DNA of 64,000 bases from Actinomadura violacea (lineage in GTDB: Bacteria; Actinomycetota; Actinomycetes; Streptosporangiales; Streptosporangiaceae). Location of the stretch: NCBI RefSeq assembly GCF_017573465.1, contig NZ_JAGEPF010000024.1, forward strand, positions 62,001 through 126,000. Direction: 5' to 3'. Below, piece after piece: positions 1 through 8,500 of the stretch (positions are counted from its first letter, which is position 1; the number at the start of each line of letters is the position of its first letter). Made by a program: the position numbers and the translations under genes. The notes beneath the pieces are model-generated. The model ran no database searches, was not told the origin of the DNA, and saw only the letters and a program-made list of their open reading frames with translations.

Positions 1-214
1 CGATCGGCCAGCGGGTCACGACCAGGACGAGCACGCCGGCGATGACGGCGACGGCGGTGCGGGTGGTGAGGGTGCGGATCAGGTCCTCGCGGCTGCGGCC
101 GCGCGCCGGGCGCGCCCGGGGCGGCAGGCCGCGGACCGCGACGGCCAGCAGCAGGAGCCCGCCGCCCGCCACGGCGCCGGCGACGATCGCGAGCAGCACG
201 TCCGCGGAGTACAT
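1..214 (-). CDS. tadB: Tad pilus assembly membrane protein TadB, N-terminal part (runs off window)
   Basis: The 71 visible codons begin MYSADVLLAIVAGAVAGG and show two hydrophobic segments: residues about 5-27, and one starting near residue 53 that runs into the window edge. This is the usual N-terminus of a type II secretion system F-domain (GspF/TadB) inner-membrane platform protein of Flp/Tad pili. It lies 43 bp downstream of tadA on the same strand, which is the standard tadA-tadB order. The ATG at 214 is preceded by a G-rich stretch that can serve as ribosome site; upstream GTG codons are in frames that stop at once. The F domain itself is outside the window, so the call rests on context plus topology. 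Confidence 0.72.
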   Translation of the reverse strand, partial: MYSADVLLAIVAGAVAGGGLLLLAVAVRGLPPRARPARGRSREDLIRTLTTRTAVAVIAGVLVLVVTRWPI

Positions 215-257
215 CAGCGGCCCCCGATCCCGATGGGCGTCACCCTGCCGCCGGCGT

Positions 258-1559
258 TCACCAGGCACCCCCGTGGGACGGGTCGTAGCCGTACTCGGCG
301 AGCTCCTCGACGCACGCGATCGGCGCGGACGGCACGGCGAACCCGCCGGGCCCGAGCGCGAACACCTCCGACGACAGCACCCGCCCGTCCACGCCGGTGA
401 CCTCGCGGACGCTGGCGACGTAGCGGCGCAGCCGACCGCCGGAGGCGTAGTCGTTGCGCTTCTCGATGAACACCACGAAGTCGATCGCGCCCGCGATCAG
501 CATGTGCGTCGCCTCGACCGGCAGCCGCTCCTCCGACTGGATCGCGTAGGTGGAGATGCGGTTGAACACCTCCGCCGACGAGTTCGCGTGGATGGTGGAC
601 AGCGATCCGTCGTTGCCCTGCGTCATCGCGTTGAGCATCGTGACGATCTCGTCGCCGAGCACCTCGCCGACGATGACGCGGGACGGGTTCATCCGCAGCG
701 ACCGGCGGACCAGCTCCGCCATCGAGATCGCGCCCTGCCCCTCGGAGTTCGGCAGCCGCTGCTCGAACGCCACGCAGTTCGGATGCAGCTCGGGGAAGGC
801 GTCCAGGCCGAGCTCCAGGGCGCGCTCGACGGTGATGAGCCGCTCGTTCGCCGGGATCTCGTTGGCGACGGCGCGCAGCAGCGTCGTCTTCCCCGCGTTC
901 GTCGCGCCCGCGATCATCACGTTCTTGCGGGCGAGGACCGCCGCGCGGAAGAACAGGCCGAGCTCCCGGGGGAACGTGCCGTTGCCGACGAGGTCGGCGA
1001 GGAACACCTTGCCGAGCCGGGCGCGGCGGATCGACAGCGCGGGGCGCAGCGTCACGTCCATCACCGCGGAGAGGCGCGAACCGTCCGGGAGCCGCAGGTC
1101 GAGCTGCGGGTTCGCGGTGTCGAACGGTCGCGAGGACAGCCCGCTGTAGGCGGCGAGGATCTGGATCAGCTCGACCAGTTCCTCGTCGGTCTCGGCGACG
1201 GGCTCGCCCATCACCTCGCGGCCGTCGGCGTAGCCGATGAACACCCGGTCGCAGCCGTTGATGTCGATGTTCTCGATCTCGGGGTCCTCCAGCAGCGGCT
1301 GGAGCCGGCCGACCCCGAACAGCGCGGCGTGCACGCCGGCGGCGAGCGCCTCCTCCTCTTCGGCGTTCGGCGGGCGCCGTCCGGAGGTGATCTCGCCGCG
1401 CGCGAACTCCTCCAGCACCTGGCCGATGAGCGCGCGCGCGAACTGCCGCTCGTCCTCACCGGACATCGGCGGCAGCCCGTGCGCGGCGTCCATCCGGCGC
1501 TGCTGCGCGAGCCGGTCGCCGACCTCCTGGCGGAGCCGTTTGACGAGGACGTGGTCCAC
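258..1559 (-). CDS. tadA: Flp/Tad pilus secretion ATPase TadA (CpaF)
   Basis: This 433-residue hexameric secretion ATPase of the type II/IV (GspE) superfamily would power Flp pilus or Tad secretion at the inner membrane. Visible motifs are Walker A GATNAGKTT near residue 217, an Asp-box region with LEL..DAFPELHPN, Walker B-like RVIVGEVLGDE, and the His box STIHANS near residue 320. Length matches the CpaF family. The start is a GTG that follows the TAG stop of the cpaE-like gene with no intervening base, so the two are translationally coupled. The gene is third in cpaB-cpaE-tadA-tadB, all on the minus strand. No odd residues were seen in the motor motifs. Confidence 0.93.
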   Translation of the reverse strand: MDHVLVKRLRQEVGDRLAQQRRMDAAHGLPPMSGEDERQFARALIGQVLEEFARGEITSGRRPPNAEEEEALAAGVHAALFGVGRLQPLLEDPEIENIDINGCDRVFIGYADGREVMGEPVAETDEELVELIQILAAYSGLSSRPFDTANPQLDLRLPDGSRLSAVMDVTLRPALSIRRARLGKVFLADLVGNGTFPRELGLFFRAAVLARKNVMIAGATNAGKTTLLRAVANEIPANERLITVERALELGLDAFPELHPNCVAFEQRLPNSEGQGAISMAELVRRSLRMNPSRVIVGEVLGDEIVTMLNAMTQGNDGSLSTIHANSSAEVFNRISTYAIQSEERLPVEATHMLIAGAIDFVVFIEKRNDYASGGRLRRYVASVREVTGVDGRVLSSEVFALGPGGFAVPSAPIACVEELAEYGYDPSHGGAW

Positions 1560-2549
1560 CTAGCGCCCCCGCTCCTCGTGCCGTCCGCCCGCCGGGACCT
1601 GCTCGGCGGCCGCGTCCTGCGGCGGGGCGTTACGCCCGTCGGCGGGGGGCTGGGGCATGGGCGGCGCGGGTTCGCCGGGCGCGTCCGGCACCGATTGGGC
1701 GGAGGACGCGGCGCCGAGCCGGGCGACCAGGTCGCCGGCGACCTCGCGGGCCGAGCGGATCAGCAGCGACCGGTCCAGCCGCCCGCCCCAGCGGCCCGAC
1801 AGCAGGTCGGCGCCCTTCGGGTCGAGGGCCAGCCCGCCGAGCACCCGCACCTCCGACGGCGCCGGCCCGGGCCGCGCCGCCTGCGCCACCGGGTCGGGGG
1901 CCTGCCGGCCGCGCGCCCCGGCGATGATCCGGTCGACCTCGGCGATGGAGCCGCGGAAGTCGCGCGGGTCGGCGAGCACCAGCACCCCGACCGGCGGCCC
2001 GCCGCGCAGCTCCGCGGTCAGCGCGGCGACCCGCTCGCGCAGGTGCGCGACCTGCTCCAAGGTCGCGCGGGTGAGCAGGACGACCATGTCCGCCTCGCGC
2101 AGCAGGTCGGCCAGCGGGCTGCCGGCGCCGAGCCGCCCGCAGTCGGCGATCACGTCGACCGTGCCGAGCCCGGCGAACGCCCGGCCGAGCGGCCCCCACA
2201 GCCACGTCATCGCCTGCGCCTGCTCGGCGTTGGTGATCCCGACGAGGACGTCGAGGCCGCCGACGAGGCGCTGGCAGTGCTCGCCGATCTGGTCCGGGCG
2301 CAGCCCGCGGCGGGCCGTCGCGGCGAGGCTGAGCAGCCCGCGGGCCGGGTTCAGCATGCCGCCGTCGCCCGTCCCCTGCCGGCCGGCGCCGCCGTCGGGC
2401 GCGGCGGCGGGCAGCCGGTACACCAGGTCGCCGCCCGCCTGGTCGCACTCGGCGACGAGCACGGGGCGCGGCCACACCGCGCCGAGGGCCACCGCCGCGG
2501 TCGTGACGCCCGGTGCCCCCTTGTCGGCCGCGAGCGCGATCAGAGCCAC
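1560..2549 (-). CDS. cpaE: CpaE-like MinD/ParA-family ATPase of the Tad operon
   Basis: This 329-residue protein begins VALIALAADKGAPGVTTAA. That is a deviant Walker A (KGxxGVTT) of the MinD/ParA/SIMIBI class, used by CpaE-type proteins to place Tad machinery. Later segments VIADCGRLGA (Walker B-like) and MVVLLTRATLEQVAHL fit the fold. The C-terminal 40 residues are Pro/Ala-rich and probably disordered. A longer reading frame exists upstream, but that part is antisense-type noise over cpaB. The GTG at 2549, 2 nt after the cpaB stop, gives the proper N-terminal beta strand directly before the P-loop. CpaE assignment is by family plus operon position; a plain MinD-like protein is the alternative. 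Confidence 0.8.
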   Translation of the reverse strand: MALIALAADKGAPGVTTAAVALGAVWPRPVLVAECDQAGGDLVYRLPAAAPDGGAGRQGTGDGGMLNPARGLLSLAATARRGLRPDQIGEHCQRLVGGLDVLVGITNAEQAQAMTWLWGPLGRAFAGLGTVDVIADCGRLGAGSPLADLLREADMVVLLTRATLEQVAHLRERVAALTAELRGGPPVGVLVLADPRDFRGSIAEVDRIIAGARGRQAPDPVAQAARPGPAPSEVRVLGGLALDPKGADLLSGRWGGRLDRSLLIRSAREVAGDLVARLGAASSAQSVPDAPGEPAPPMPQPPADGRNAPPQDAAAEQVPAGGRHEERGR

Positions 2550-2551
2550 CG

Positions 2552-3427
2552 TCAGTTCCCGCCCGTGCCCGGAGTGCCGCTCCCGGCGCCCGGCGTGCCG
2601 CCGCCCGTTCCGGCGGGCGGCTGCGAGCCGCCGGGCGAGGGCTGCTGCTTGCCCGGCGCGCCGCCGCCGGCCGGCTGGCCGGGCGCCTTCGTCCCGTCCG
2701 GGATCAGCGCGATCGCGACCGTCCCGGCGGACGCCGCCTCGGTCACCTGCGGGGCGTCGCCGGGCGCGACGGCGACGTCCACGGTCGTCTGGTCGGAGCG
2801 CAGCCGGTCGCTCCCGCCGCCCCCGACGTTGATCACGATGGCCTCCGCGGCGAGCACCGTCCCGGCGCGCGGGCCGCCGCCGCTGCCGTTGCCGACCGCG
2901 TACAAAGTCACCTTCTTGCCGCTCTCCACGCCGCCGGACGGCAGTTGCCCCGGCTTGAGCGCGAGGCCGACGACCAGCCGGCCCTTGGCCGCCTCGTCCG
3001 TCCGGCTGATCATGCCGTTGGTCAGCAGCGCGCCCTTCACCAGCGGGACGGACGCGTAGTAGCGGGACACGTTCAGCCGTTCCGACCAGTTGATGAACTG
3101 GACGCCGGTGTCGCCGACCTGCACTTCTTCGAGCGCGCTCTGCGGGATCTGCTGGCCGGCCGCGACCGGCTGCGCGATCCGGATCGCCGAGACCCGCTGA
3201 CCGCTGGCCATCACCAGGTACGCGCTGGCCAGCGCGCCGCCGAGGATGAGCAGCACGGCGAGCGCGGCGAGCGCCGGCTTGCGCTCGCGCGGCGAGACGG
3301 GCAGCCGCTGCCCGCCGGAGGTCCCGAGGCCCGTGCGGCCGAGGCCGCCGCCGGCGTTCGGCCCGGAGGAGCCGCCGGACGAGCCGCCGGCGAGGGCCGA
3401 CTGGTTGGCCTTCATCGCGCTGCGCAC
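2552..3427 (-). CDS. cpaB: Flp pilus assembly protein CpaB (SAF domain)
   Basis: The 291-residue protein has a Gly/Ser-rich cytoplasmic N-terminus and one membrane segment (about residues 51-72, AALAVLLILGGALASAYLVM). A SAF/FlgA-like domain follows (IAQPVAAGQQIPQSALEEV ... VPLVKGALL), then the RcpC/CpaB region, and a Pro/Gly-rich tail from about residue 245. CpaB proteins sit in the periplasmic or cell-wall zone and help stabilise the Tad secretion pore. It is the first gene of the visible pilus operon. Start is GTG at 3427 behind an AAGGGG site; an ATG at 3415 is the other choice. The 220 bp upstream to the TetR gene should hold the operon promoter, but I could not single out convincing boxes. 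Confidence 0.85.
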   Translation of the reverse strand: MRSAMKANQSALAGGSSGGSSGPNAGGGLGRTGLGTSGGQRLPVSPRERKPALAALAVLLILGGALASAYLVMASGQRVSAIRIAQPVAAGQQIPQSALEEVQVGDTGVQFINWSERLNVSRYYASVPLVKGALLTNGMISRTDEAAKGRLVVGLALKPGQLPSGGVESGKKVTLYAVGNGSGGGPRAGTVLAAEAIVINVGGGGSDRLRSDQTTVDVAVAPGDAPQVTEAASAGTVAIALIPDGTKAPGQPAGGGAPGKQQPSPGGSQPPAGTGGGTPGAGSGTPGTGGN

Positions 3428-3649
3428 GTGCCCCTTCCCGCCCTCCCGCGGACCCCGCCTCAGGAGGTCTCCGCATCATCGGGCGATCCATGCTTGCGGT
3501 GCGGGCAAGGCCGCGTCAATGGATTCGGTGAGGGTAAGCGGGCCGTTCTCTCCGACCATGGCGATGACCTGCGAATTCACCGGCCACTTCAGTACTTACC
3601 ACCAGTCACATCCGTCACTGACCCCGTTCGGCGCCGCCCGCGGAACGGT

Positions 3650-4360
3650 TCAGTGCGCCTCCTGGAAGCCGACCAGGCGGCCCAGCAGGGTCATCGAGTG
3701 GTCGAAGTAGGCGGCCCGTTCCTCGATCACGTCGTTGAATTGCCCGAACAATTCGAAGCTGACCGTTCCGTACAGACCGGCCCATGCGGTGAACGCCCGC
3801 GCCGCCACGTCCGCCGGCACGTCGAAGGAAAGCGCCGTCCGCACGCCCGCCATGTCCGCGGCCAGCGCCGGCGGTGCCGGCGGGCACGGGCCGGCGGGGT
3901 CCAGCGCGTCCGCGGCGTGGGCCTCGGAGACGATCCGCATGAGGACGGCCGTGTCGCGCATGGCGGCGGCGACGGTGTCCTGCGGCGCCCGGTAGCCGGG
4001 CACCGGCGTCCCGTGGAGGAGCGCGTACTCGTGCGGGTGCGCGAGCGCCCAGGCGCGGACGGCCCGGCACACCGCCAGCCACCGTTCCCCGAACGACGTC
4101 CGGCCGCCGCGCGCGGCCTCGTCGGCGGCCTCGACGGCCGCGCCGACCGCGTTGTAGCCGTCGATGATCAGCGCGGTCAGCAGGTCGTCGCGGCTCGGGA
4201 AGTACCGGTAGATCGCCGAGGAGACCATGTCCATCTCGCGGGCCACCGCGCGCAGCGACAGCCCCGCCGCGCCCGCGGTCGCCAGCTGCTCGCGCGCGAT
4301 CTCGGTGATCTCCCGGACCAGTTCCGCGCGCACCCGCTCCCGGGCCGTCCGTCCGCTCAT
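3650..4360 (-). CDS. TetR/AcrR family transcriptional repressor
   Basis: This 236-residue protein has a classical N-terminal helix-turn-helix (about residues 14-60; LSLRAVAREMDMVSSAIYRY is the recognition region) followed by an all-helical ligand domain of the WHG type (AFTAWAGLYGTVSFELFGQF near the C-terminus). It is divergent from an NAD-dependent epimerase. The 155-bp gap contains two near-identical 13-bp palindromes that are the obvious operator, so autoregulation and control of the neighbour are likely. The inducer is unknown. Start ATG at 4360 fits the family N-terminus (ERVRAELVREI). No odd residues. Confidence 0.9.
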   Translation of the reverse strand: MSGRTARERVRAELVREITEIAREQLATAGAAGLSLRAVAREMDMVSSAIYRYFPSRDDLLTALIIDGYNAVGAAVEAADEAARGGRTSFGERWLAVCRAVRAWALAHPHEYALLHGTPVPGYRAPQDTVAAAMRDTAVLMRIVSEAHAADALDPAGPCPPAPPALAADMAGVRTALSFDVPADVAARAFTAWAGLYGTVSFELFGQFNDVIEERAAYFDHSMTLLGRLVGFQEAH

Positions 4361-4393
4361 GGGGCGAGGCTAGCAGAGCGCCGAACCGAACCG

Positions 4394-4440
4394 AGAGCAC
4401 TGCTCTTGACATCATCGATCCAAAGAGAGAGCATTGCTCA
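4394..4440. promoter_or_regulatory. paired palindromic TetR operators
   Basis: Two palindromes with the same half-site occur 34 bp apart (centre to centre): AGAGCACTGCTCT at 4394-4406 (perfect) and AGAGCATTGCTCA at 4428-4440 (one mismatch). A third half-site, AGAGCACTG, lies at 4447-4455. A TTGACA hexamer at 4406-4411 abuts the first site and could be the -35 of the rightward epimerase promoter. Binding there would block both divergent promoters. That the adjacent TetR protein binds here is inference from position and symmetry. Confidence 0.75.
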
Positions 4441-4515
4441 CATCGCAGAGCACTGAACCGAAATCGGGCCGTGCCGGACGGCGGCCGGAACGAAGAGCGA
4501 CGAAGGAGCAGGACC

Positions 4516-5436
4516 ATGGGCAAGCACGTGATCGTCGGAGCCGGCCAGGTCGGCGCGCACCTCGCCGAGCGGCTCACCGGCATGGGGCACGACGTCACCG
4601 TCGTGACGCGCTCGGGATCCGGGCCGGACGGCGTCGAGCGGGTCGCCGCCGACGCCGCCGACCGGGACCGGCTGGCCACCCTCGCCAAGGGCGCCGACAC
4701 GATCTACAACTGCGTCAACCCGCCGTACCACCGCTGGGCGCAGGACTGGCCGCCGCTGGCCGCGTCCTTCCTCGGCGCCGCCGAGGACACCGGCGCGGGC
4801 CTCGTCACGCTCAGCTCCCTGTACGGGTACGGGCCGGTGGACGGTCCGATGACCGAGGACCTGCCGCTGGCCGCCACCGGCACGAAGGGGCGCGTCCGGG
4901 CGAGGATGTGGCACGACGCGCTCGCCGCGCACGAGGCCGGCCGGATCCGCGCCACCGAGGTGCGCGGCTCCGACTTCTACGGGCCGGGCAGCAGCGACCA
5001 GTCCTTCATCGGCGAGGTGCGGTTCGTGAAGCCGCTGCTCGCGGGCAAGCGCGTGTTCTACTTCAGCGACCCGTCGGTGCCGCACGCCTGGACGTACCTG
5101 CCCGACGCCGCGCAGGCCCTCGCCATCGCCGGGACGGACGAGCGCTCCTACGGGCGGGCCTGGCACGTCCCGACCGGCCCCGCCGTGTCGACGCGGGAGG
5201 TCGGCGAGCGGCTGTGCCGGATCGCCGGCGCGCCCGCCCCGCGCATCCACGAGGTCCCGCGCGCGATCTTCAACGCGGCCGGGCTGGTCGCCCCGGTGCT
5301 CAAGGAACTGCGGGAGACCCGGTACCAGTTCGACGAGCCGTTCGTCCTAGACTCCTCGGCCTTCGAGTCCGCCTTCGCAATGGCGCCGACCCCGCTGGAC
5401 GACGCGCTCCGGGCCGTCGTCGCCGCGTCCCGCTGA
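4516..5436 (+). CDS. NAD-dependent epimerase/dehydratase family protein (extended SDR)
   Basis: The 306-residue protein starts MGKHVIVGAGQVGAHLAERL, a Rossmann dinucleotide site of GxGxxG type, and contains TLSSLYGYGPVDGPMTED and an FYGPGSSDQ segment typical of extended short-chain dehydrogenases that act on nucleotide sugars or small alcohols. A strict YxxxK catalytic pair is not obvious, as in several atypical NmrA-like or GDP-mannose-like relatives. ATG at 4516 follows AAGGAGCAGG with good spacing, which excludes the upstream in-frame ATG at 4471. It is divergent from a TetR repressor and probably induced with it, so a detoxification or catabolic role is likely. Substrate unknown. Confidence 0.82.
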   Translation: MGKHVIVGAGQVGAHLAERLTGMGHDVTVVTRSGSGPDGVERVAADAADRDRLATLAKGADTIYNCVNPPYHRWAQDWPPLAASFLGAAEDTGAGLVTLSSLYGYGPVDGPMTEDLPLAATGTKGRVRARMWHDALAAHEAGRIRATEVRGSDFYGPGSSDQSFIGEVRFVKPLLAGKRVFYFSDPSVPHAWTYLPDAAQALAIAGTDERSYGRAWHVPTGPAVSTREVGERLCRIAGAPAPRIHEVPRAIFNAAGLVAPVLKELRETRYQFDEPFVLDSSAFESAFAMAPTPLDDALRAVVAASR

Positions 5437-5579
5437 GCGCCGCCGCCCGCGCGGCGTGCCCGTATCCGGCGGGAGCCCGCGCGCCGGGCCGGCTTCGCCG
5501 GTATCGGCGGGCGCCGGTAATTAAGCTGGCCGCACTGGCAGCGCCGGCTGCGCGGGGCGGCGCGCGATGGAGGGCTCGG

Positions 5580-8500
5580 ATGCGGATCTCGTTCACGGCG
5601 CTGACCGGCGGCGGACCACGCGACGTCGTGATCGACATGGACTCCGGGATCACCGTCGCCGGGGTCGCGCGGTCGCTGACGGCCGCGCTCGACGCACCGC
5701 CCGCCCCCGGCGGGGTGCCCGCCCCGCGCTTCTCCAAGGAGGCGCTGCTCACCGGCGCGCCGCAGGCGCCGCGCCCGGCACCGCCCGCCGGGACGTCCGC
5801 CGAGCGCGGGGCGCTGTGGATGGACGGCCGGATGCTCGACCCGCAGGCGCTCGCCGCCAAGGAGCTGCGGGACGGTGCGGTCGTCGCGGTCGAGCGGGGC
5901 GCCGCCGCCGCGACCGTCCTCGCCGAGCCGACCGGGCTGGTCGAGGTCCGGGTCGTCGGCGGGCCCGCCGCCGGGCCGGTGCACCGGCTCGGCCTCGGTG
6001 TCAGCACGCTCGGCTCCGGCGACGACGTGGACGTCGTGCTCGGCGACCCGTCCGTCCCGGCCCGGTCGCTGCGGCTCACGGTCGGCCGCGACGCGGTCGA
6101 GGTCGAGGCGTCCGCGATGACGATGCAGGGCTCCGCCCGGCTGGACGGCGAACCGCTGACCGCGCGGACGCCCTGGCCGGTCGGCGGGATGCTGACGGTC
6201 GGCGCGAGCGTGCTGACCCTCGCGCCGAGCGCCGCGCCCGACACCCACCTGGAGCCGCTGCCCGAGGGCGGCCTGGCGTTCAACCGGCCGCCGCGCCTCG
6301 CGCCGCCGCGGCACGCCCGCACGCTGGAGGTCCCGAAGCGGCCCGAGCGCAACCCGCGCGAGCGGCTCCGGCTGTTCGGCGCGATCCTGTTCGCGGTGTT
6401 CGGCCTCGCCATGGCGTTCGGCCTGCACCAGTGGTGGTGGGCGCTGTTCGCGCTGGCGTGGCCGGTGATGACGGTCGGCGAATGGGCCGGCGACCGGATG
6501 CACGGCCGCAAGTCGTACAAGAAGGCGCTGAAGGAGTACCAGCGCAGGGCCGACGCGTTCGGCGGCGAGCTGGACGGGCTGCGCCGCGAGGACGAGGCCG
6601 AGCGCCGCGACCTGCACCCCGACCCCGCCGAGGTGCTGCTCACCGCCACCGGCCCGCGCCGCCGGCTGTGGGAGCGCCGCCGCGAGGACCCCGACGCGCT
6701 GCGGCTGCGGCTCGGCGTCGCCGACCTGCCCGCCGGCATCGAGCTGACCGACCCGGCGGGCGGCGACACCGGCGCGCTGCCGGTCCCGCCCGCCCGGCTG
6801 GTGCCGGTCGCGCTGCCGCTCGGCGAGCTCGGCGTGGTCGGCCTGACCGGGCCGCGCGCCGCGTCCCGGGCGCTCGCCCGCTGGCTCGTCGCGCAGGCCG
6901 CCGTCCTGCACAGCCCCCGCGACCTGGCGATCATCGTGCTGTCCGCCGACCGGCACGCCGGCGACGAGTGGAACTGGGTGCGGTGGCTGCCGCACTGCGC
7001 GCCGCGCGAGGGCGAGGAGTGCGTGGCGCTCGTCGGCACCGACCCCGAGTCCACCGCGCACCGCGTCACCGAGCTCGCGATCCGCGTGACGGAGCGGCGC
7101 CGCGCCGCGCAGGCCGAGTCGGCGTTCTTCGGCCAGGGCAAGCCCGCCGACGCCGTCCCCTACAACATCCTGCTCGTGCTGGACGGCGCGCGCGCACTGC
7201 GCCGCATACCCGGCATGCCGATGCTGCTGTCGCGCGGCGCCGAGTACGGAATCCACGCCATCTGCGTGGACGACGAGGAACGCCTCCTTCCCGAGGAGTG
7301 CAACGCCGTCGCCGAATGGGACTCGCAGTACCCCTCCTTCGTGCACCTACGAGGGCAGGGCCTCGACGACCTCGGTCCCGTCCTCGCCGACCAGGTCTCC
7401 CCCGCCTGGACCGACCGCGTGGCGCGCGCGCTGGCGCCCGTCCGGGACGTGTCCCGCGAGGACGCGCAGGAGGCCATCCCGTCGAACGTCCGCCTCCTGG
7501 ACCTGCTCGACATGGCCGAACCCACCGCCGAGCACATCCTGCAGTCCTGGTCGCGCACCGGTGGCCGCAGTACGCGCGTCCCCATCGGGCTCGGCTCCGG
7601 CGACCGTCCCGGACGCCCCGGGCAGCCCTACGAGATCGACCTCCGCACCGACGGCCCGCACGGCCTCATCGCCGGGACCACCGGCGCCGGCAAGTCCGAA
7701 CTGCTGCAGACGCTCATCGCGTCCCTCGCCGTGGCGAACCGCCCCGACGAGATGACGTTCGTCCTCATCGACTACAAGGGCGGCGCCGCGTTCAAGGACT
7801 GCGCGCGCCTCCCCCACACCGTCGGCATGGTCACCGACCTCGACGGGCACGCCACCGAGCGCGCCCTGGAGTCCCTCGCCGCCGAGCTCCGCCGCCGCGA
7901 GGAGATCCTGCTGGCGGCCGGCGCGAAGGACGTCGACGACCACAACGACCCGACCCGGTCGATACCGCGGCTCGTCCTCGTGATCGACGAGTTCGCCGCG
8001 ATGGTCGCCGAGCTGCCCGACTTCGTCGCCGGGCTCGTCGACATCGGCCGCCGCGGCCGGTCCCTCGGCGTCCACCTGATCCTCGCCACGCAGCGGCCCG
8101 CCGGCGTCGTCACCGCCGACATCCGCGCCAACACCAACCTGCGGATCGCGCTGCGCGTCACCGACCCCGACGAGTCCACCGACGTCATCGACGGCCCCGA
8201 GGCCGCCCGCATCGGCAAGTCCACGCCGGGCCGCTGCTACGTCCGGTCCGGCGCGGCGGCGCCGCACGCCGTCCAGTCCGCCCGGATCGGCGGGCGCCGC
8301 GCCGGGCCCGCCGGCCACCACCCGAGCGTCCTGCCGCTGCCCTGGCAGGGCCTCGGCCACCCGCTGCCCGCCTCCGGCGAGCCCGCCGGCGACGCCCCCG
8401 GCACCGACCTCGCCGTCCTCGTGCAGGCCGTCGGCGAGGCCGCCCGCCGCGCCGGGATCGCCCGGCAGCCGTCGCCGTGGCTGACCCCGCTGCCCGACCT

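Noticed and set aside
42..3059. A 1005-codon open frame on the plus strand
   Set aside because: Antisense to the Tad operon; His/Arg/Val-rich composition typical of high-GC shadow frames; the minus strand holds well-recognised motifs.
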